From positions 62,001 through 126,000 of the forward strand of contig JAWKRJ010000015.1 in NCBI GenBank assembly GCA_041389685.1: DNA of 64,000 nucleotides, in the 5' to 3' direction. This document shows positions 17,057-26,307 of the stretch, piece by piece; position 1 is the stretch's first letter; every line of letters starts with the position of its first letter. The translations under genes and the position numbers were made by a program. The stretch comes from JAPYTK01 sp041389685. GTDB lineage: Bacteria > Myxococcota_A > Polyangia > Polyangiales > Polyangiaceae. Under the pieces are notes generated by a model. That model saw nothing but the letters and a program-made list of their open reading frames with translations, did no database searches and had not been told where the DNA came from.

Positions 17057-20000
17057 ATGCTGCCCAAGACGACGACCTCACTCGGCTGGACGGTGATGGG
17101 GCTCCTGGCCGTAGCGGCCTGTGGCCCCGCCGAGCTCACCTTCTCCCCTGGCTCGGGCGGCGCGGGGGGCGCCGGCATGGGAGGCCGGAGCAGCGGCGAG
17201 GGCGGCAACATCTTCACCACCTCGGCGGGCGGCACCGGCGGCATCGCCGATCCCTGCTCGGGCTTTCCCTGCGCGGAGGACCAGCACTGCGAGGTCGACG
17301 CCAACGACATGCCGGGCTGCGTCAACAACGACTGCGCCGAGCTCGTCTGCTCGCCCACCGAAGAGTGCCAGCCCACGCCCGGCGGTGGCGCGATCTGTGT
17401 CGACATCAGCTGCATGGAGGACGTCGACTGCCTCCCCAGCGAGTACTGCAACGGCACCATCTGCGTCCCCGACGCCTGCATCCCCGGCACCACGAGCTGC
17501 CAGGGCCAGGACCTCTACGAGTGCCCGTCGAACGGCAGCCCCGAGGTGCTCAAGTGGACCTGCGCGGGCAACGCCTATTACACATCCAGCTGCATCGACA
17601 ACATGATGGGGGCCGCCCACTGCGGCTGTGAGGACGACTGGGACTGTCCTCAGGACAGCGTCTGCGAGGGGGGGCAGTGCACGGGGACCGGGCAGCCACC
17701 AACCTGCTTCTTGCCGCCCGAGCCTTTCAGCAACGTGCTGCCCACCCCCGAGATCACCTGGGGCGGCGTGCAGTCGAACAAGAACGCGGTGAACAGCCCA
17801 TTTTCGCCCTCCGCGCAGGTCGTGCAGTCGCCCATCGTCGCCAACCTCGACGACGACAACGGCGACGGCCTCATCAACGACCTCGATTTCCCCGAGATCA
17901 TCTTCACCACCTTCTGCAGCTCCGAGTTCACCTCGAACGGCATCCTCCGCGCCATTCACGGTGGCGGCCCCAACAAGGGCGCCGATTTCTTCGCCAACTG
18001 CGGCGGCTTGCACTGGAAGGAAGGCGACGCCCTCCCCATCAGCTGCACCTGCGCCAACGCGACCCTCGACTCGACCTCGAGCCTCGCGGTCGGCGATCTC
18101 GACGGCGACGGCGTGCCCGAGATCGTCGGCATCACCGAGAACGACGGGATCGCCATCTACGACAACACCGGCCAGCTCATCAGCGAATCGGGCAATCAGA
18201 GCCTCGGCGGCGCCAACCCCGCGCCCGCCCTCGCGAACCTCGACTTCGTCGGCTTCGCCGAGATCATCGTGGGGCGCCACGTCTTCACCCTGGAGAAGGA
18301 CGTGAACGGCGCGCTCGTGTTGCTCGATCTCTTCGAGGGCGCGAAGAACCACGGCGTCAACGGCCAGGGCCCGGTGTCCTGCGTGGCGGACATCACCGGC
18401 GACGCACGGCCCGAGATCGTGGCCGGCACGACGGCCTACCGCATGCCCACCCCGCCCGCCGGCGCCACCAAGCAGTCCGACTGCACGGGGATGGAGACCA
18501 TGCCGGAGGAGATCGCCTTCTGCCAGGGCAACCTCGTCGAGGTCTGGGACGGCAACACGGTCAACGGCAACGCGCTGCCCACGAGCAACGCGGAGGGCTT
18601 CTGCGCGATCGCCGACGTGCTCGGTCAGGATCAGACCATCGCGCCTTCGCCCCAGAACCCGCTCGACGACCAGCCTGAGGTCATCGTGGTCGCGAACGGC
18701 AATGTCTACATCCTCAACGGCCAGGACGGGACGCTCCAACGAAACCTCAACCCCTCGGAGGGCGCGCGGGGTGGCCCACCCAATGTCGACGACTTCGACG
18801 GCGACGGCTTCCCCGAGATCGGCACCGCCTACAGCACGGCCTATGTAGTCTTCGATCTGCAGGACCCGGTGGCGGAGTGCCCGGCCTGGACCAATGTCCC
18901 GAACAACGACAACCAGAGCTGCGCCGCCGTGAACACGCCCCGCACCCCGCCCATGGTCAACTGCATGTCCGACCTGGACTGCTCGAGCGTGACCCCGGGG
19001 ACCGTGTGCAACGAGCAGACGGGCGCCTGCGTCTGCCTCCACAACAGCTGGCGGCGCAAGACCGAGGACGACTCGAGCCGCGTCACCGGGTCGAGCGTGT
19101 TCGACTTCAACGGCGATGGCGCGGCCGAGGTCATCTACAACGACGAGTGCCGCTTCCGCATCTACGACGGGCTCGACTGCAGCGTCTACATGAACGAGCC
19201 CTCCGAGAGCCGCACCCGCATCGAGTACCCGGTGGTGGTCGACGTCGACAACGACGGCAACGCCGAGATCGTCTTCGCCACCACCAACGAGTCCGGGTTC
19301 TGCTCCGAGAACCTCGACAGCCAGTACAACAACGGCATCGAGGTCTGGGGTGACGCCAGCGACTTCTGGGTCTCGGCCCGCCGCATCTGGAATCAGCACG
19401 CCTACAACGTCACCAATGTCACCGAGGCAGGCGGCATCCCCCAACACGCGCCCGAGCACTGGCAGCAATACGCAGGCCGCGAGTACAACATCTTCCGCAG
19501 CAACCCCCGCACCCTCGGGATCGCGCCGGATCTGCTGGTCGAGGCGGTGCAGGTGACCTCGCCCGGATCGGGTTGCGGGATGCTCTCCACCGACCTCGTC
19601 ATCACCGCCGAGATCAAGAACCAGGGCGACCTCCGAGTGGGGCCGGGCGTCGAGATCGGCTTCTCCGGCTTCTGGAACGCGGGCGCGATCACCGAGCCGC
19701 TCTACGCGGACAACATGATGACGCCCCTCGTCTTCACCCTCCAGACGAGCCTCGAGCCGGGCAAATCGATCTTCATCTCGGTGCCCTACGACGCGCTCAA
19801 CAACTCGCCCATGACGGTGCCCGACGAGATCACCGTCTACGCCGACCAGACGGATCAGGCCCGCGAGTGCGACGAAGCGAACAACGAGACGACGATCCCG
19901 GTGCTCGCAGGGGCCATGGAGCCCGATCTGCGCGTCGAGCTCGGCACACCGAACACCGTGCCCGCCTGCCCCACGATCCCCACCACCGTCTTCAACGACG

Positions 20001-20266
20001 GCTCCGCGGCCGCGAACAACGTGGTGGTCCGCTACTACTCGGGCAACCCCGCGCAGGGCGGCATGGCGCTCCACGACGAGCTCCTCCAGAGCCCCGTGCC
20101 GGCCGGCGGTCAGGTCAGCTTCGACGCGGTGATCCCGTCCTTCCCGCAAGGGCTCCAGATCACGGTCTGGGCGGTGGTGGATCCCGACGACGCCATCGCC
20201 GAGTGCAACGACGGCAACAACGCGGACGCCGCGGATGCGCCGGTCCAGTGCGGGGGGGTCAACTGA
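17057..20266 (+). CDS. Large lipoprotein with FG-GAP repeats and CARDB-like domains
   Basis: The 1069-residue protein has a signal peptide ending in LLAVAACG (lipid-modified Cys22), a Gly/Ser linker, and a Cys-rich region at about 65-215 with EGF- or Dickkopf-like spacing. Several FG-GAP/VCBS-type repeats follow (DLDGDGVPEIVG, DFDGDGFPEIG, DFNGDGAAEVIY), which usually bind Ca2+ and build a beta-propeller. Two CARDB-like adhesion modules (AEIKNQGDLRVGPG; FNDGSAAANNVVVRYY) form the C-terminus. It is probably displayed on the cell surface; no enzymatic motif is visible. Its stop codon overlaps the next start by one base (TGATG). Confidence 0.8.
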   Translation: MLPKTTTSLGWTVMGLLAVAACGPAELTFSPGSGGAGGAGMGGRSSGEGGNIFTTSAGGTGGIADPCSGFPCAEDQHCEVDANDMPGCVNNDCAELVCSPTEECQPTPGGGAICVDISCMEDVDCLPSEYCNGTICVPDACIPGTTSCQGQDLYECPSNGSPEVLKWTCAGNAYYTSSCIDNMMGAAHCGCEDDWDCPQDSVCEGGQCTGTGQPPTCFLPPEPFSNVLPTPEITWGGVQSNKNAVNSPFSPSAQVVQSPIVANLDDDNGDGLINDLDFPEIIFTTFCSSEFTSNGILRAIHGGGPNKGADFFANCGGLHWKEGDALPISCTCANATLDSTSSLAVGDLDGDGVPEIVGITENDGIAIYDNTGQLISESGNQSLGGANPAPALANLDFVGFAEIIVGRHVFTLEKDVNGALVLLDLFEGAKNHGVNGQGPVSCVADITGDARPEIVAGTTAYRMPTPPAGATKQSDCTGMETMPEEIAFCQGNLVEVWDGNTVNGNALPTSNAEGFCAIADVLGQDQTIAPSPQNPLDDQPEVIVVANGNVYILNGQDGTLQRNLNPSEGARGGPPNVDDFDGDGFPEIGTAYSTAYVVFDLQDPVAECPAWTNVPNNDNQSCAAVNTPRTPPMVNCMSDLDCSSVTPGTVCNEQTGACVCLHNSWRRKTEDDSSRVTGSSVFDFNGDGAAEVIYNDECRFRIYDGLDCSVYMNEPSESRTRIEYPVVVDVDNDGNAEIVFATTNESGFCSENLDSQYNNGIEVWGDASDFWVSARRIWNQHAYNVTNVTEAGGIPQHAPEHWQQYAGREYNIFRSNPRTLGIAPDLLVEAVQVTSPGSGCGMLSTDLVITAEIKNQGDLRVGPGVEIGFSGFWNAGAITEPLYADNMMTPLVFTLQTSLEPGKSIFISVPYDALNNSPMTVPDEITVYADQTDQARECDEANNETTIPVLAGAMEPDLRVELGTPNTVPACPTIPTTVFNDGSAAANNVVVRYYSGNPAQGGMALHDELLQSPVPAGGQVSFDAVIPSFPQGLQITVWAVVDPDDAIAECNDGNNADAADAPVQCGGVN

Positions 20267-20619
20267 TGCGCGTGTTGCGCATCGTGGTGGACATCGCGGC
20301 CGACGAGATCGCGGCGGCGCAGGTCTTCTACGGCGAGATCCTCGGCCTCGAGCAGCTGATGGATCTCGGCTGGATCGTGACCTACGGGAGCTCGGCCAAG
20401 GCGCCGATCCAGGTGAGCATCATGACCAAGGGCGGCTCGAGCGCGCCGGTGCCGGATCTGTCGATCGAGGTCGACGACCTCGACGAGGCCCTGGCGCGTT
20501 TCGAGCGAGCCGCGATCCCCATCGAATACGGGCCGGTGACCGAGCCCTGGGGGGTGCGGCGTTTCTTCGTGCGCGACCCCTTCGGCAAGCTCGTGAACAT
20601 CCTCGCTCACGCGAGCTGA
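20266..20619 (+). CDS. VOC (glyoxalase/bleomycin-resistance fold) protein
   Basis: The 117-residue protein matches a single VOC domain: a first beta strand LRIVVDI, the AQVFYGEILGLEQL helix, PDLSIEVDDLDEALARFERA in the middle, and the terminal FFVRDPFGKLVNILAHA with the ligand Glu replaced by Asn. VOC proteins bind metals or small molecules and vary widely in function; loss of the acidic ligand makes glyoxalase activity unlikely. Translation is coupled to the preceding lipoprotein gene. Confidence 0.85.
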   Translation: MRVLRIVVDIAADEIAAAQVFYGEILGLEQLMDLGWIVTYGSSAKAPIQVSIMTKGGSSAPVPDLSIEVDDLDEALARFERAAIPIEYGPVTEPWGVRRFFVRDPFGKLVNILAHAS

Positions 20620-20654
20620 GCGTCGACCGACGCGGCGTCTGCTATGAAAGTGGC

Positions 20655-21530
20655 GTGGATTACGTCGGGCGCATCTTCCGGCCGCCGAGCGAGGCGCGGA
20701 GCCTCCTCCTCCAGGTCACCGTCGGCTGCAGCCACAACCGCTGCACCTACTGCGACATGTACCGGGACAAGGCCTTCAAGCCGAAGCCCTGGCCGCTGGT
20801 GGAGGCCGACATCGCCGAGGCGAAGGCCCTCGGGGCGCGGTTTCGCCGCGTCTTCCTCTGCGACGGCGACGCCCTCATCCTCGGCACCGACAAGCTCGTC
20901 ACCATCCTCGAGGCGATCCGCGCCGAGCTCCCCTGGGTGGAGCGCGTCGGCGTCTACGGCGACACCCGCAGCGTGAAGCGCAAGTCGGTCGACGACCTGA
21001 AGCGCCTCGCCGAGCTCGGGCTCGGGATCGTCTACCACGGGGTGGAGACCGGCGACGACGAGGTGATGGAGCGCATCGACAAGGGGGGCACCTACGCCGA
21101 GTGCGTCGACACCGCCGACAAGCTCCGGCAGGCCGGGATCACCCATTCGGTGATGGTGCTCCTAGGAGTCGGGGGCCGCGCCCTCAGCGAGCAGCATGCG
21201 ACCAACACCGCGCGCATGCTCAGCGCGATGGACCCGCCCTATGTCGGGGCGCTCACGACGACCGTCGTCCCGAGCACCCCGCTCCACGAGCAGCAGGCGC
21301 GCGGCGAGTTCGAGCTCCCCGACAAGTTCGGCATGCTGCGCGAGCTCCGCACCATCGTGGCCGAGAGCGATTTCTCGGCCTGCCGCTTCAGCGCCAACCA
21401 CGCGAGCAACTACCTCCCCATCACCGCCAACCTCCCCGAGCAGAAGGAGCCCCTCGTCGCCCTCCTCGACGAGGTGATCGCGCGGCAGGACGAGTCGCTG
21501 CTCAAGCCGGAGTGGCAGCGGGGGTTGTGA
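20655..21530 (+). CDS. Radical SAM protein with a CX4CX2C cluster motif
   Basis: The 291-residue protein binds an Fe-S cluster through TVGCSHNRCTYCDMYRD, where the cysteines are spaced CX4CX2C rather than the standard CX3CX2C. A radical SAM barrel follows, with the conserved GIVYHGVETGDDEVMERI and MVLLGVGG segments. The family is widespread but functionally uncharacterised and is often misnamed as coproporphyrinogen oxidase. I chose GTG 20655 because the protein family begins just before the cysteine motif and no in-frame ATG lies upstream. It overlaps the convergent gene by 29 bp. Confidence 0.85.
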   Translation: MDYVGRIFRPPSEARSLLLQVTVGCSHNRCTYCDMYRDKAFKPKPWPLVEADIAEAKALGARFRRVFLCDGDALILGTDKLVTILEAIRAELPWVERVGVYGDTRSVKRKSVDDLKRLAELGLGIVYHGVETGDDEVMERIDKGGTYAECVDTADKLRQAGITHSVMVLLGVGGRALSEQHATNTARMLSAMDPPYVGALTTTVVPSTPLHEQQARGEFELPDKFGMLRELRTIVAESDFSACRFSANHASNYLPITANLPEQKEPLVALLDEVIARQDESLLKPEWQRGL

Positions 21531-22509
21531 GGGAGGCGCGCCACGCCTCCCCGTAGCGGCGCACCACCTCGCCCGCGGGCTCGATCTCTCGCACTCCGGA
21601 CACGCTTCGCCCCGCCTGGAAGTAGTCCTTGTACCCGACGCCCTCGAGGGACGCGCGCCGCAGCTGCCAGAGCGACTTGAGCGAGTAGAACATGCGCATG
21701 TAGTGCTTGCCCTTGGGGTGGCGGAGCAGCCGCTTGGCGACCCAGCCCGCCTTGGTGCCCATCTTCTTCACGAAGGGCGTCTCGATCACGGCTACGGGCA
21801 CGCCGCTGATCTTCTCGGTGAGGACGATGTCGGCGGCCTTCGCTTTCACGATGGCGCGTTTGTAGTCGTCGTGGGCGCGGCACTCCTTGGTGGCGATGAA
21901 GCGCGTGCCCATCTGCACCGCCGCGTAGCCGATGTCGAGGGCCTCCACGAAGGCCGCCTCGTCGCCCACGCCCCCGGCGCAGACCAGCGGCACTCCCAGA
22001 TCGGCGAGCGACTCGTAGAGGGGGCGCGGCTCCTGGGCGCCGGCATGGCCACCTGCCCGCGCGTTCACGCAGATGAGCCCGTCCACGCCCTCGTCCAGGG
22101 CCTTCATGGCCCAACGCCGCTCGGTGACGTCGTGGTAGACGACGCCGCCCGCCGCATGCACGGCGTCGACCACCCAGCGGGGGTTGCCGAGCGCGGTCAC
22201 GAAGAAGCGCACGCCCTCGTCGAGGGCCACGTCCACCCATTTTCGCATTCGCTCCTCGTAGACCTGCGAGGACTTCTCCACGATCGCGTTGAATCCCACC
22301 GGCTTGTCGGTGAGGCGCCGGAGGTAGCGGATCCCCTCGCGCAGGTCGTGTTTGTGCACGAACATCATCGAGATCGGCTGGATGACGCCGATCCCGCCCG
22401 CGGCGGACACGGCGGCGATCAGCTCGGGGTTGGAGCAGGGGTACATCGCCCCGCAGATCAGAGGGACCTCGATCCCCAGCTGCTTGGTGAAGGCGGTCTC
22501 GATGGCCAT
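21502..22509 (-). CDS. Nitronate monooxygenase/2-nitropropane dioxygenase family
   Basis: The 335-residue protein is an FMN-binding TIM barrel: LGIEVPLICGAMYPCSNPEL at the start, AAVSAAGGIGVIQP, KPVGFNAIVEKS, the phosphate-binding GGHAGAQEPRPL near residue 160, and AGGVGDEAAFVEALDIGY. Such enzymes oxidise alkyl nitronates, although many members have other substrates. The C-terminal 80 residues (KGKHYMRMFYSLKSLWQLRR) are a common family extension. ATG 22509 is preferred because a longer frame to 22719 would overlap the oppositely oriented peptidase gene. Confidence 0.85.
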   Translation of the reverse strand: MAIETAFTKQLGIEVPLICGAMYPCSNPELIAAVSAAGGIGVIQPISMMFVHKHDLREGIRYLRRLTDKPVGFNAIVEKSSQVYEERMRKWVDVALDEGVRFFVTALGNPRWVVDAVHAAGGVVYHDVTERRWAMKALDEGVDGLICVNARAGGHAGAQEPRPLYESLADLGVPLVCAGGVGDEAAFVEALDIGYAAVQMGTRFIATKECRAHDDYKRAIVKAKAADIVLTEKISGVPVAVIETPFVKKMGTKAGWVAKRLLRHPKGKHYMRMFYSLKSLWQLRRASLEGVGYKDYFQAGRSVSGVREIEPAGEVVRRYGEAWRASLTTPAATPA

Positions 22510-22588
22510 GGGCCTTCTTGCTCCAGTTCGCCGTCGTTGGCCAGCCCTGACCCTTGTCGGCGCCGCCTGGTTCTCGTATCCGGTCCAG

Positions 22589-24814
22589 GTGGCTCGACGC
22601 GCTCTCTCCCTGGGTTCTCTCGCTCTGACGCTCGGTGTGCTCGCCTGCACGCCGCCTCCTGCCGTTCCGGCGCCGACGTCTCCGGACGCAGGCCCCGCGG
22701 CGCCGGCCCCCCCGAGCAAGCCCTATCCGCCGACGGAACAGCACGAGGTCAGCGACAGCTATCACGGCGTCACCGTGGTCGACCCCTATCGCTGGCTCGA
22801 GGACTGGAACGATCCGAAGGTGAAGGCCTGGAGCGACGCTCAGAACCAATACGCTCGCACCGTGCTCGACGCGCTCCCCGCCCGGGACCGGGTCAGCGCC
22901 CGCCTCCGCACCCTGCTCGGCAACCCCTCGCCCCGCTTCTACGCCCCGCAGCAGCAGGCCGGGCGCATCTTCGCGATGAAGGAGCAGCCCCCGAAGCAGC
23001 AGCCCTTCCTCATCGTGCTCGACGAGCTCGGCGATCCCGCGAAGGCCAAGGTCGTGCTCGACCCCAATGTGCTCGATCCGAGCGGCGCGACCACCATCGA
23101 TTTCTACGCCCCCTCCCACGATGGCAAGCTCGTCGCAGTCTCGTTGTCCAAGGCGGGCTCGGAGAGCGGGGACGTGCACGTCTACGAGGTGGCCACCGGC
23201 CAGGAGAAGTTCGAGGTCATCCCGCGCGTCAACGGGGGCACCGCGGGCGGCTCCCTCGCCTGGGATGCCGAGGACGAGGGCTTCTTCTACTCACGCTATC
23301 CGCGCGGCGACGAGCGGCCGAAGGCGGACATGGACTTCTACGTGCAGGTCTATCACCACCGCTTGGGCGAGCCGACGGAGAAGGACCGCTACGAGATCGG
23401 CAAGGACTTCCCGCGCATCGCCGAGATCGAGCTGAAGACCAACGAGAAGACCGGCCAGGTCCTCGCCACCGTGCAAGAGGGGGACGGCGGCCGCTTCGCC
23501 ATCTACCTCCGAGGCAAGGACGGCGCCTGGAAGCAGTTCTCCACCTACGGCGACGGCGTCATCCAGGCCGAGCTCGATCCGCGCGGCGAGCAGCTCTACC
23601 TGCTCTCGCGCGACGGGGCGCCGCGCGGCAAGGTGCTGCGCATGCCGACCCGCGACCTCGACATCGCGAAGGCGAAGGTCGTCATCGCCGAGGGGGAGGA
23701 CACCATCGTCGGCAACTTCTGGGGCGCCCCGTCGCTGCTCCCCACCCAGAGCCGCCTCTACGTCCTCTACCAGCTCGGCGGCCCCTCGGAGATCCGCGTG
23801 TTCGACACCCAGGGCAAGGCGCTCCCCAAGCCGCACCAGCTCCCCGTGGCCGCCGCCGACGGGATGACGCCGATCGGCGCCGACGACATCCTCTTCCTCA
23901 ATTGGTCCTACGTGCAGCCCGAGGCGTTGTTCCACCACGTCGCCAAGGGCGACGAGACCGAGGCAACCAAGCTCGCCTCCACCGCGCCCGCCGACCTCAG
24001 CAAGGTCACGGTGGTCCGCGAGATGGCCACCTCGAAGGACGGCACCAAGGTCCCGGTCAACATCCTCCTGCCCCCCGGCTACCAGAAGGGCACGTCGATG
24101 CCCTGTATCGTCAACGCTTATGGTGGCTATGGCGTCAGCATCGCGCCCCGCTTCCGGCCCTATTACAGCCTGCTCCTCGAGCAGGGCGTCTGCTACGCGG
24201 TCGCCAATATCCGCGGCGGCGGCGAGTTCGGCGAGGCCTGGCACAAGGGCGGGAACCTCCTCAACAAGCAGAACGTCTTCGACGACTTCGACGCCGTGCT
24301 CGGCCACCTCGTCGAGGCCGGTTACACCACCCGGGACAAGCTCGCCATCATCGGCGGCAGCAACGGCGGCCTCCTCATGGGCGCCGAGCTCACCCAGCAC
24401 CCGGACTGCTGCAAGGCGGTCGTGTCCTTCGTCGGCATCTACGACATGCTGCGGGTGGAGCTGTCCCCCAACGGCGCCTTCAACGTCACCGAGTTCGGCA
24501 CCGTGAAGGACGAGGCCCAGTTCAAGGCCCTCCACGCCTATTCGCCCTACCACCACGTGGTGGACGGCACCGCCTACCCGCCCATCCTGATGCTCACCGG
24601 CGCCAACGACCCGCGCGTCGATCCGATGCAGTCGCGCAAGATGGTGGCGCGCTTGCAGGCCGCCACTCCCACCGGCGTCCCCATCCTCCTCCGCACCGAC
24701 GCCGCCGCCGGTCACGGCATCGGCAGCTCCCTCGAGCAGGAGATCGCCGAGCTCACCGACGTCTACGCTTTCCTCTTCGCCGAGCTCGGCGTGTCGGTGT
24801 CCGAGGTGCGCTGA
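22589..24814 (+). CDS. Prolyl oligopeptidase (S9A), lipoprotein
   Basis: The 741-residue protein has a lipoprotein signal ending in LGVLAC (Cys20), a Pro-rich linker, a seven-bladed propeller region and a C-terminal alpha/beta hydrolase. The catalytic triad is visible as Ser591 in IIGGSNGGLLMG, Asp674 in ANDPRVDP and His709 in AAAGHGIG. The propeller begins with YPPTEQHEVSDSYHGVTVVD, typical of S9A enzymes, which cleave short peptides after proline. I chose GTG 22589 because it gives a compact signal peptide; an in-frame ATG at 22508 would put 27 extra residues in front. Confidence 0.9.
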   Translation: MARRALSLGSLALTLGVLACTPPPAVPAPTSPDAGPAAPAPPSKPYPPTEQHEVSDSYHGVTVVDPYRWLEDWNDPKVKAWSDAQNQYARTVLDALPARDRVSARLRTLLGNPSPRFYAPQQQAGRIFAMKEQPPKQQPFLIVLDELGDPAKAKVVLDPNVLDPSGATTIDFYAPSHDGKLVAVSLSKAGSESGDVHVYEVATGQEKFEVIPRVNGGTAGGSLAWDAEDEGFFYSRYPRGDERPKADMDFYVQVYHHRLGEPTEKDRYEIGKDFPRIAEIELKTNEKTGQVLATVQEGDGGRFAIYLRGKDGAWKQFSTYGDGVIQAELDPRGEQLYLLSRDGAPRGKVLRMPTRDLDIAKAKVVIAEGEDTIVGNFWGAPSLLPTQSRLYVLYQLGGPSEIRVFDTQGKALPKPHQLPVAAADGMTPIGADDILFLNWSYVQPEALFHHVAKGDETEATKLASTAPADLSKVTVVREMATSKDGTKVPVNILLPPGYQKGTSMPCIVNAYGGYGVSIAPRFRPYYSLLLEQGVCYAVANIRGGGEFGEAWHKGGNLLNKQNVFDDFDAVLGHLVEAGYTTRDKLAIIGGSNGGLLMGAELTQHPDCCKAVVSFVGIYDMLRVELSPNGAFNVTEFGTVKDEAQFKALHAYSPYHHVVDGTAYPPILMLTGANDPRVDPMQSRKMVARLQAATPTGVPILLRTDAAAGHGIGSSLEQEIAELTDVYAFLFAELGVSVSEVR

Positions 24815-24849
24815 GCCAGCTGGGCGCGGCAGTCCGCAGAGGCCGACGG

Positions 24850-26211
24850 TCAGGGCGCAACGACGAGCTTGGTCAGGTCGGCCGAGGTCGTCGTGTCCCC
24901 GTTTTGCGCCCCCTTGAAGATCGATCTTGCGAGGTAGAGCTCGCCCTCCGATCCGATGGCGAGCCGGTGACCGAGGCTCACGCCCGTGCCCTCGCCCGTG
25001 CTCACCTCGCGCTCGGTGAGGACCTCGCCGTCGCGGTCGACCACCTGGAGGATCTGGCGATACTCGACCTCGGCCGGCTCCGGGAGGCAGCTCTCGACGG
25101 AGTAATCGCAATCCACGGGCGGCTCGTAGGCGGCACGTGTCTCGACCTGGCGGGTGAAGAGGAAGGCGATCCAGTCGGCGTCCGCCACCGCCGCGTCGCC
25201 CTCGTGAACCTCGCTGTCGGTGGTCCAGACCGACTCGGTGGCGCCGTCCCTCCCGTCGAGATGCGCGACGAAGGGGCCGTCGATGGGGATCACGCTGTCG
25301 AAGCTCGTGTAGGGCGGGTTGCCGTAGCCGTGGAGGACCACGTCGTCGCCGTCGAAATAGGTGGAGACGGCGCCAGCGCCCGCGACATGGCGCGCCCATC
25401 TCGCGGTGCCGTCGGGCGCCAGCCTGGCATAGAGGATCGCCCGCTCGTAGGCCCCGCTCGTGAGGTTGATGCCGGACAGTCGTGCCGTGCCCTGGAACTG
25501 GCCGGTGATCACGACGTCGCCGCTCGATCCATCCACCGCGAGATCCGTCAGCCACCCGTTGTCGATCGGGAGGACCTGGATGCGCTTGGCGTCGAGGTTG
25601 GGATCGAGCTCGGCGATGAAGGGCTCGGTGCCTGCGCCTGGGTCATCGACCACGACGCCGTCGAATCGCAGCTCGCCGAAGCTCGTGCTGCCCGCGACGA
25701 ACACGCCTCCATCGGGGCCGAGCGCCATCGAGGTGATCTGTCCGCCGTTGCTGACAGGGGTCCACGCGATGGGGACGGGGGCCACCCGAACGACGACACC
25801 CGCGCGATCGATCTCGACCAAGCCATGGGTCGGCCCCGCCTCGGAGCAGAGCTCGACGGCGCCGAGCGAGAGCGGCAGATCGCATTGGATCAGCACCACG
25901 GTGGTACCGGCGCTCGTGAAGGCGGCGTCGATGAACCGCGCGGGAAAGGGCAGGCCCTGAAAGCGCAACGACCCGTCCGCGCCGAAGCGGCTGATCTGGT
26001 AGGCGAATTCGGCGTAGTGGATGACGAGGACATCTCCGCCGCCGGGCTCCACGAAGAGCTGCTCGATCGTCCCGTCGACGGGCACCGTCCAACGATCCCT
26101 GAGCTCCGTGGCTTCGTCGATGGGCGTCAGCGTCGTGGCTTCCCCACAGGCCATGGGCAAGGCAGCGAGGGCGAGCAGGGGCAGGGAACGTCGAAAAAAC
26201 TGGCTCAACAT
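24850..26211 (-). CDS. Lipoprotein of unknown function
   Basis: The 453-residue protein starts MLSQFFRRSLPLLALAALPMACG, a clear lipoprotein signal. The rest is rich in beta strands and has repeated motifs such as GDVVITGQF, GGVFVAGSTS and DDVVLHGYG that resemble beta-propeller repeats seen in secreted proteins. I do not recognise a specific family. The start codon is separated by 96 bp from the divergent SUMF1-like gene. Confidence 0.7.
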   Translation of the reverse strand: MLSQFFRRSLPLLALAALPMACGEATTLTPIDEATELRDRWTVPVDGTIEQLFVEPGGGDVLVIHYAEFAYQISRFGADGSLRFQGLPFPARFIDAAFTSAGTTVVLIQCDLPLSLGAVELCSEAGPTHGLVEIDRAGVVVRVAPVPIAWTPVSNGGQITSMALGPDGGVFVAGSTSFGELRFDGVVVDDPGAGTEPFIAELDPNLDAKRIQVLPIDNGWLTDLAVDGSSGDVVITGQFQGTARLSGINLTSGAYERAILYARLAPDGTARWARHVAGAGAVSTYFDGDDVVLHGYGNPPYTSFDSVIPIDGPFVAHLDGRDGATESVWTTDSEVHEGDAAVADADWIAFLFTRQVETRAAYEPPVDCDYSVESCLPEPAEVEYRQILQVVDRDGEVLTEREVSTGEGTGVSLGHRLAIGSEGELYLARSIFKGAQNGDTTTSADLTKLVVAP

Positions 26212-26307
26212 GGCACAAACCTCGAGGACGGAGCGTCCTCGCGTGTGTCGAGCAACGCGCGTGCCAGGCTCTCTGGAGCCGATTCCTGTTCAGGCGATGG
26301 TGAGGCC

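Noticed and set aside
17078..20149. A 1023-codon minus-strand frame over the FG-GAP lipoprotein
   Set aside because: It mirrors a well-supported gene and is Arg/Ala/Gly-rich with no recognisable domain.
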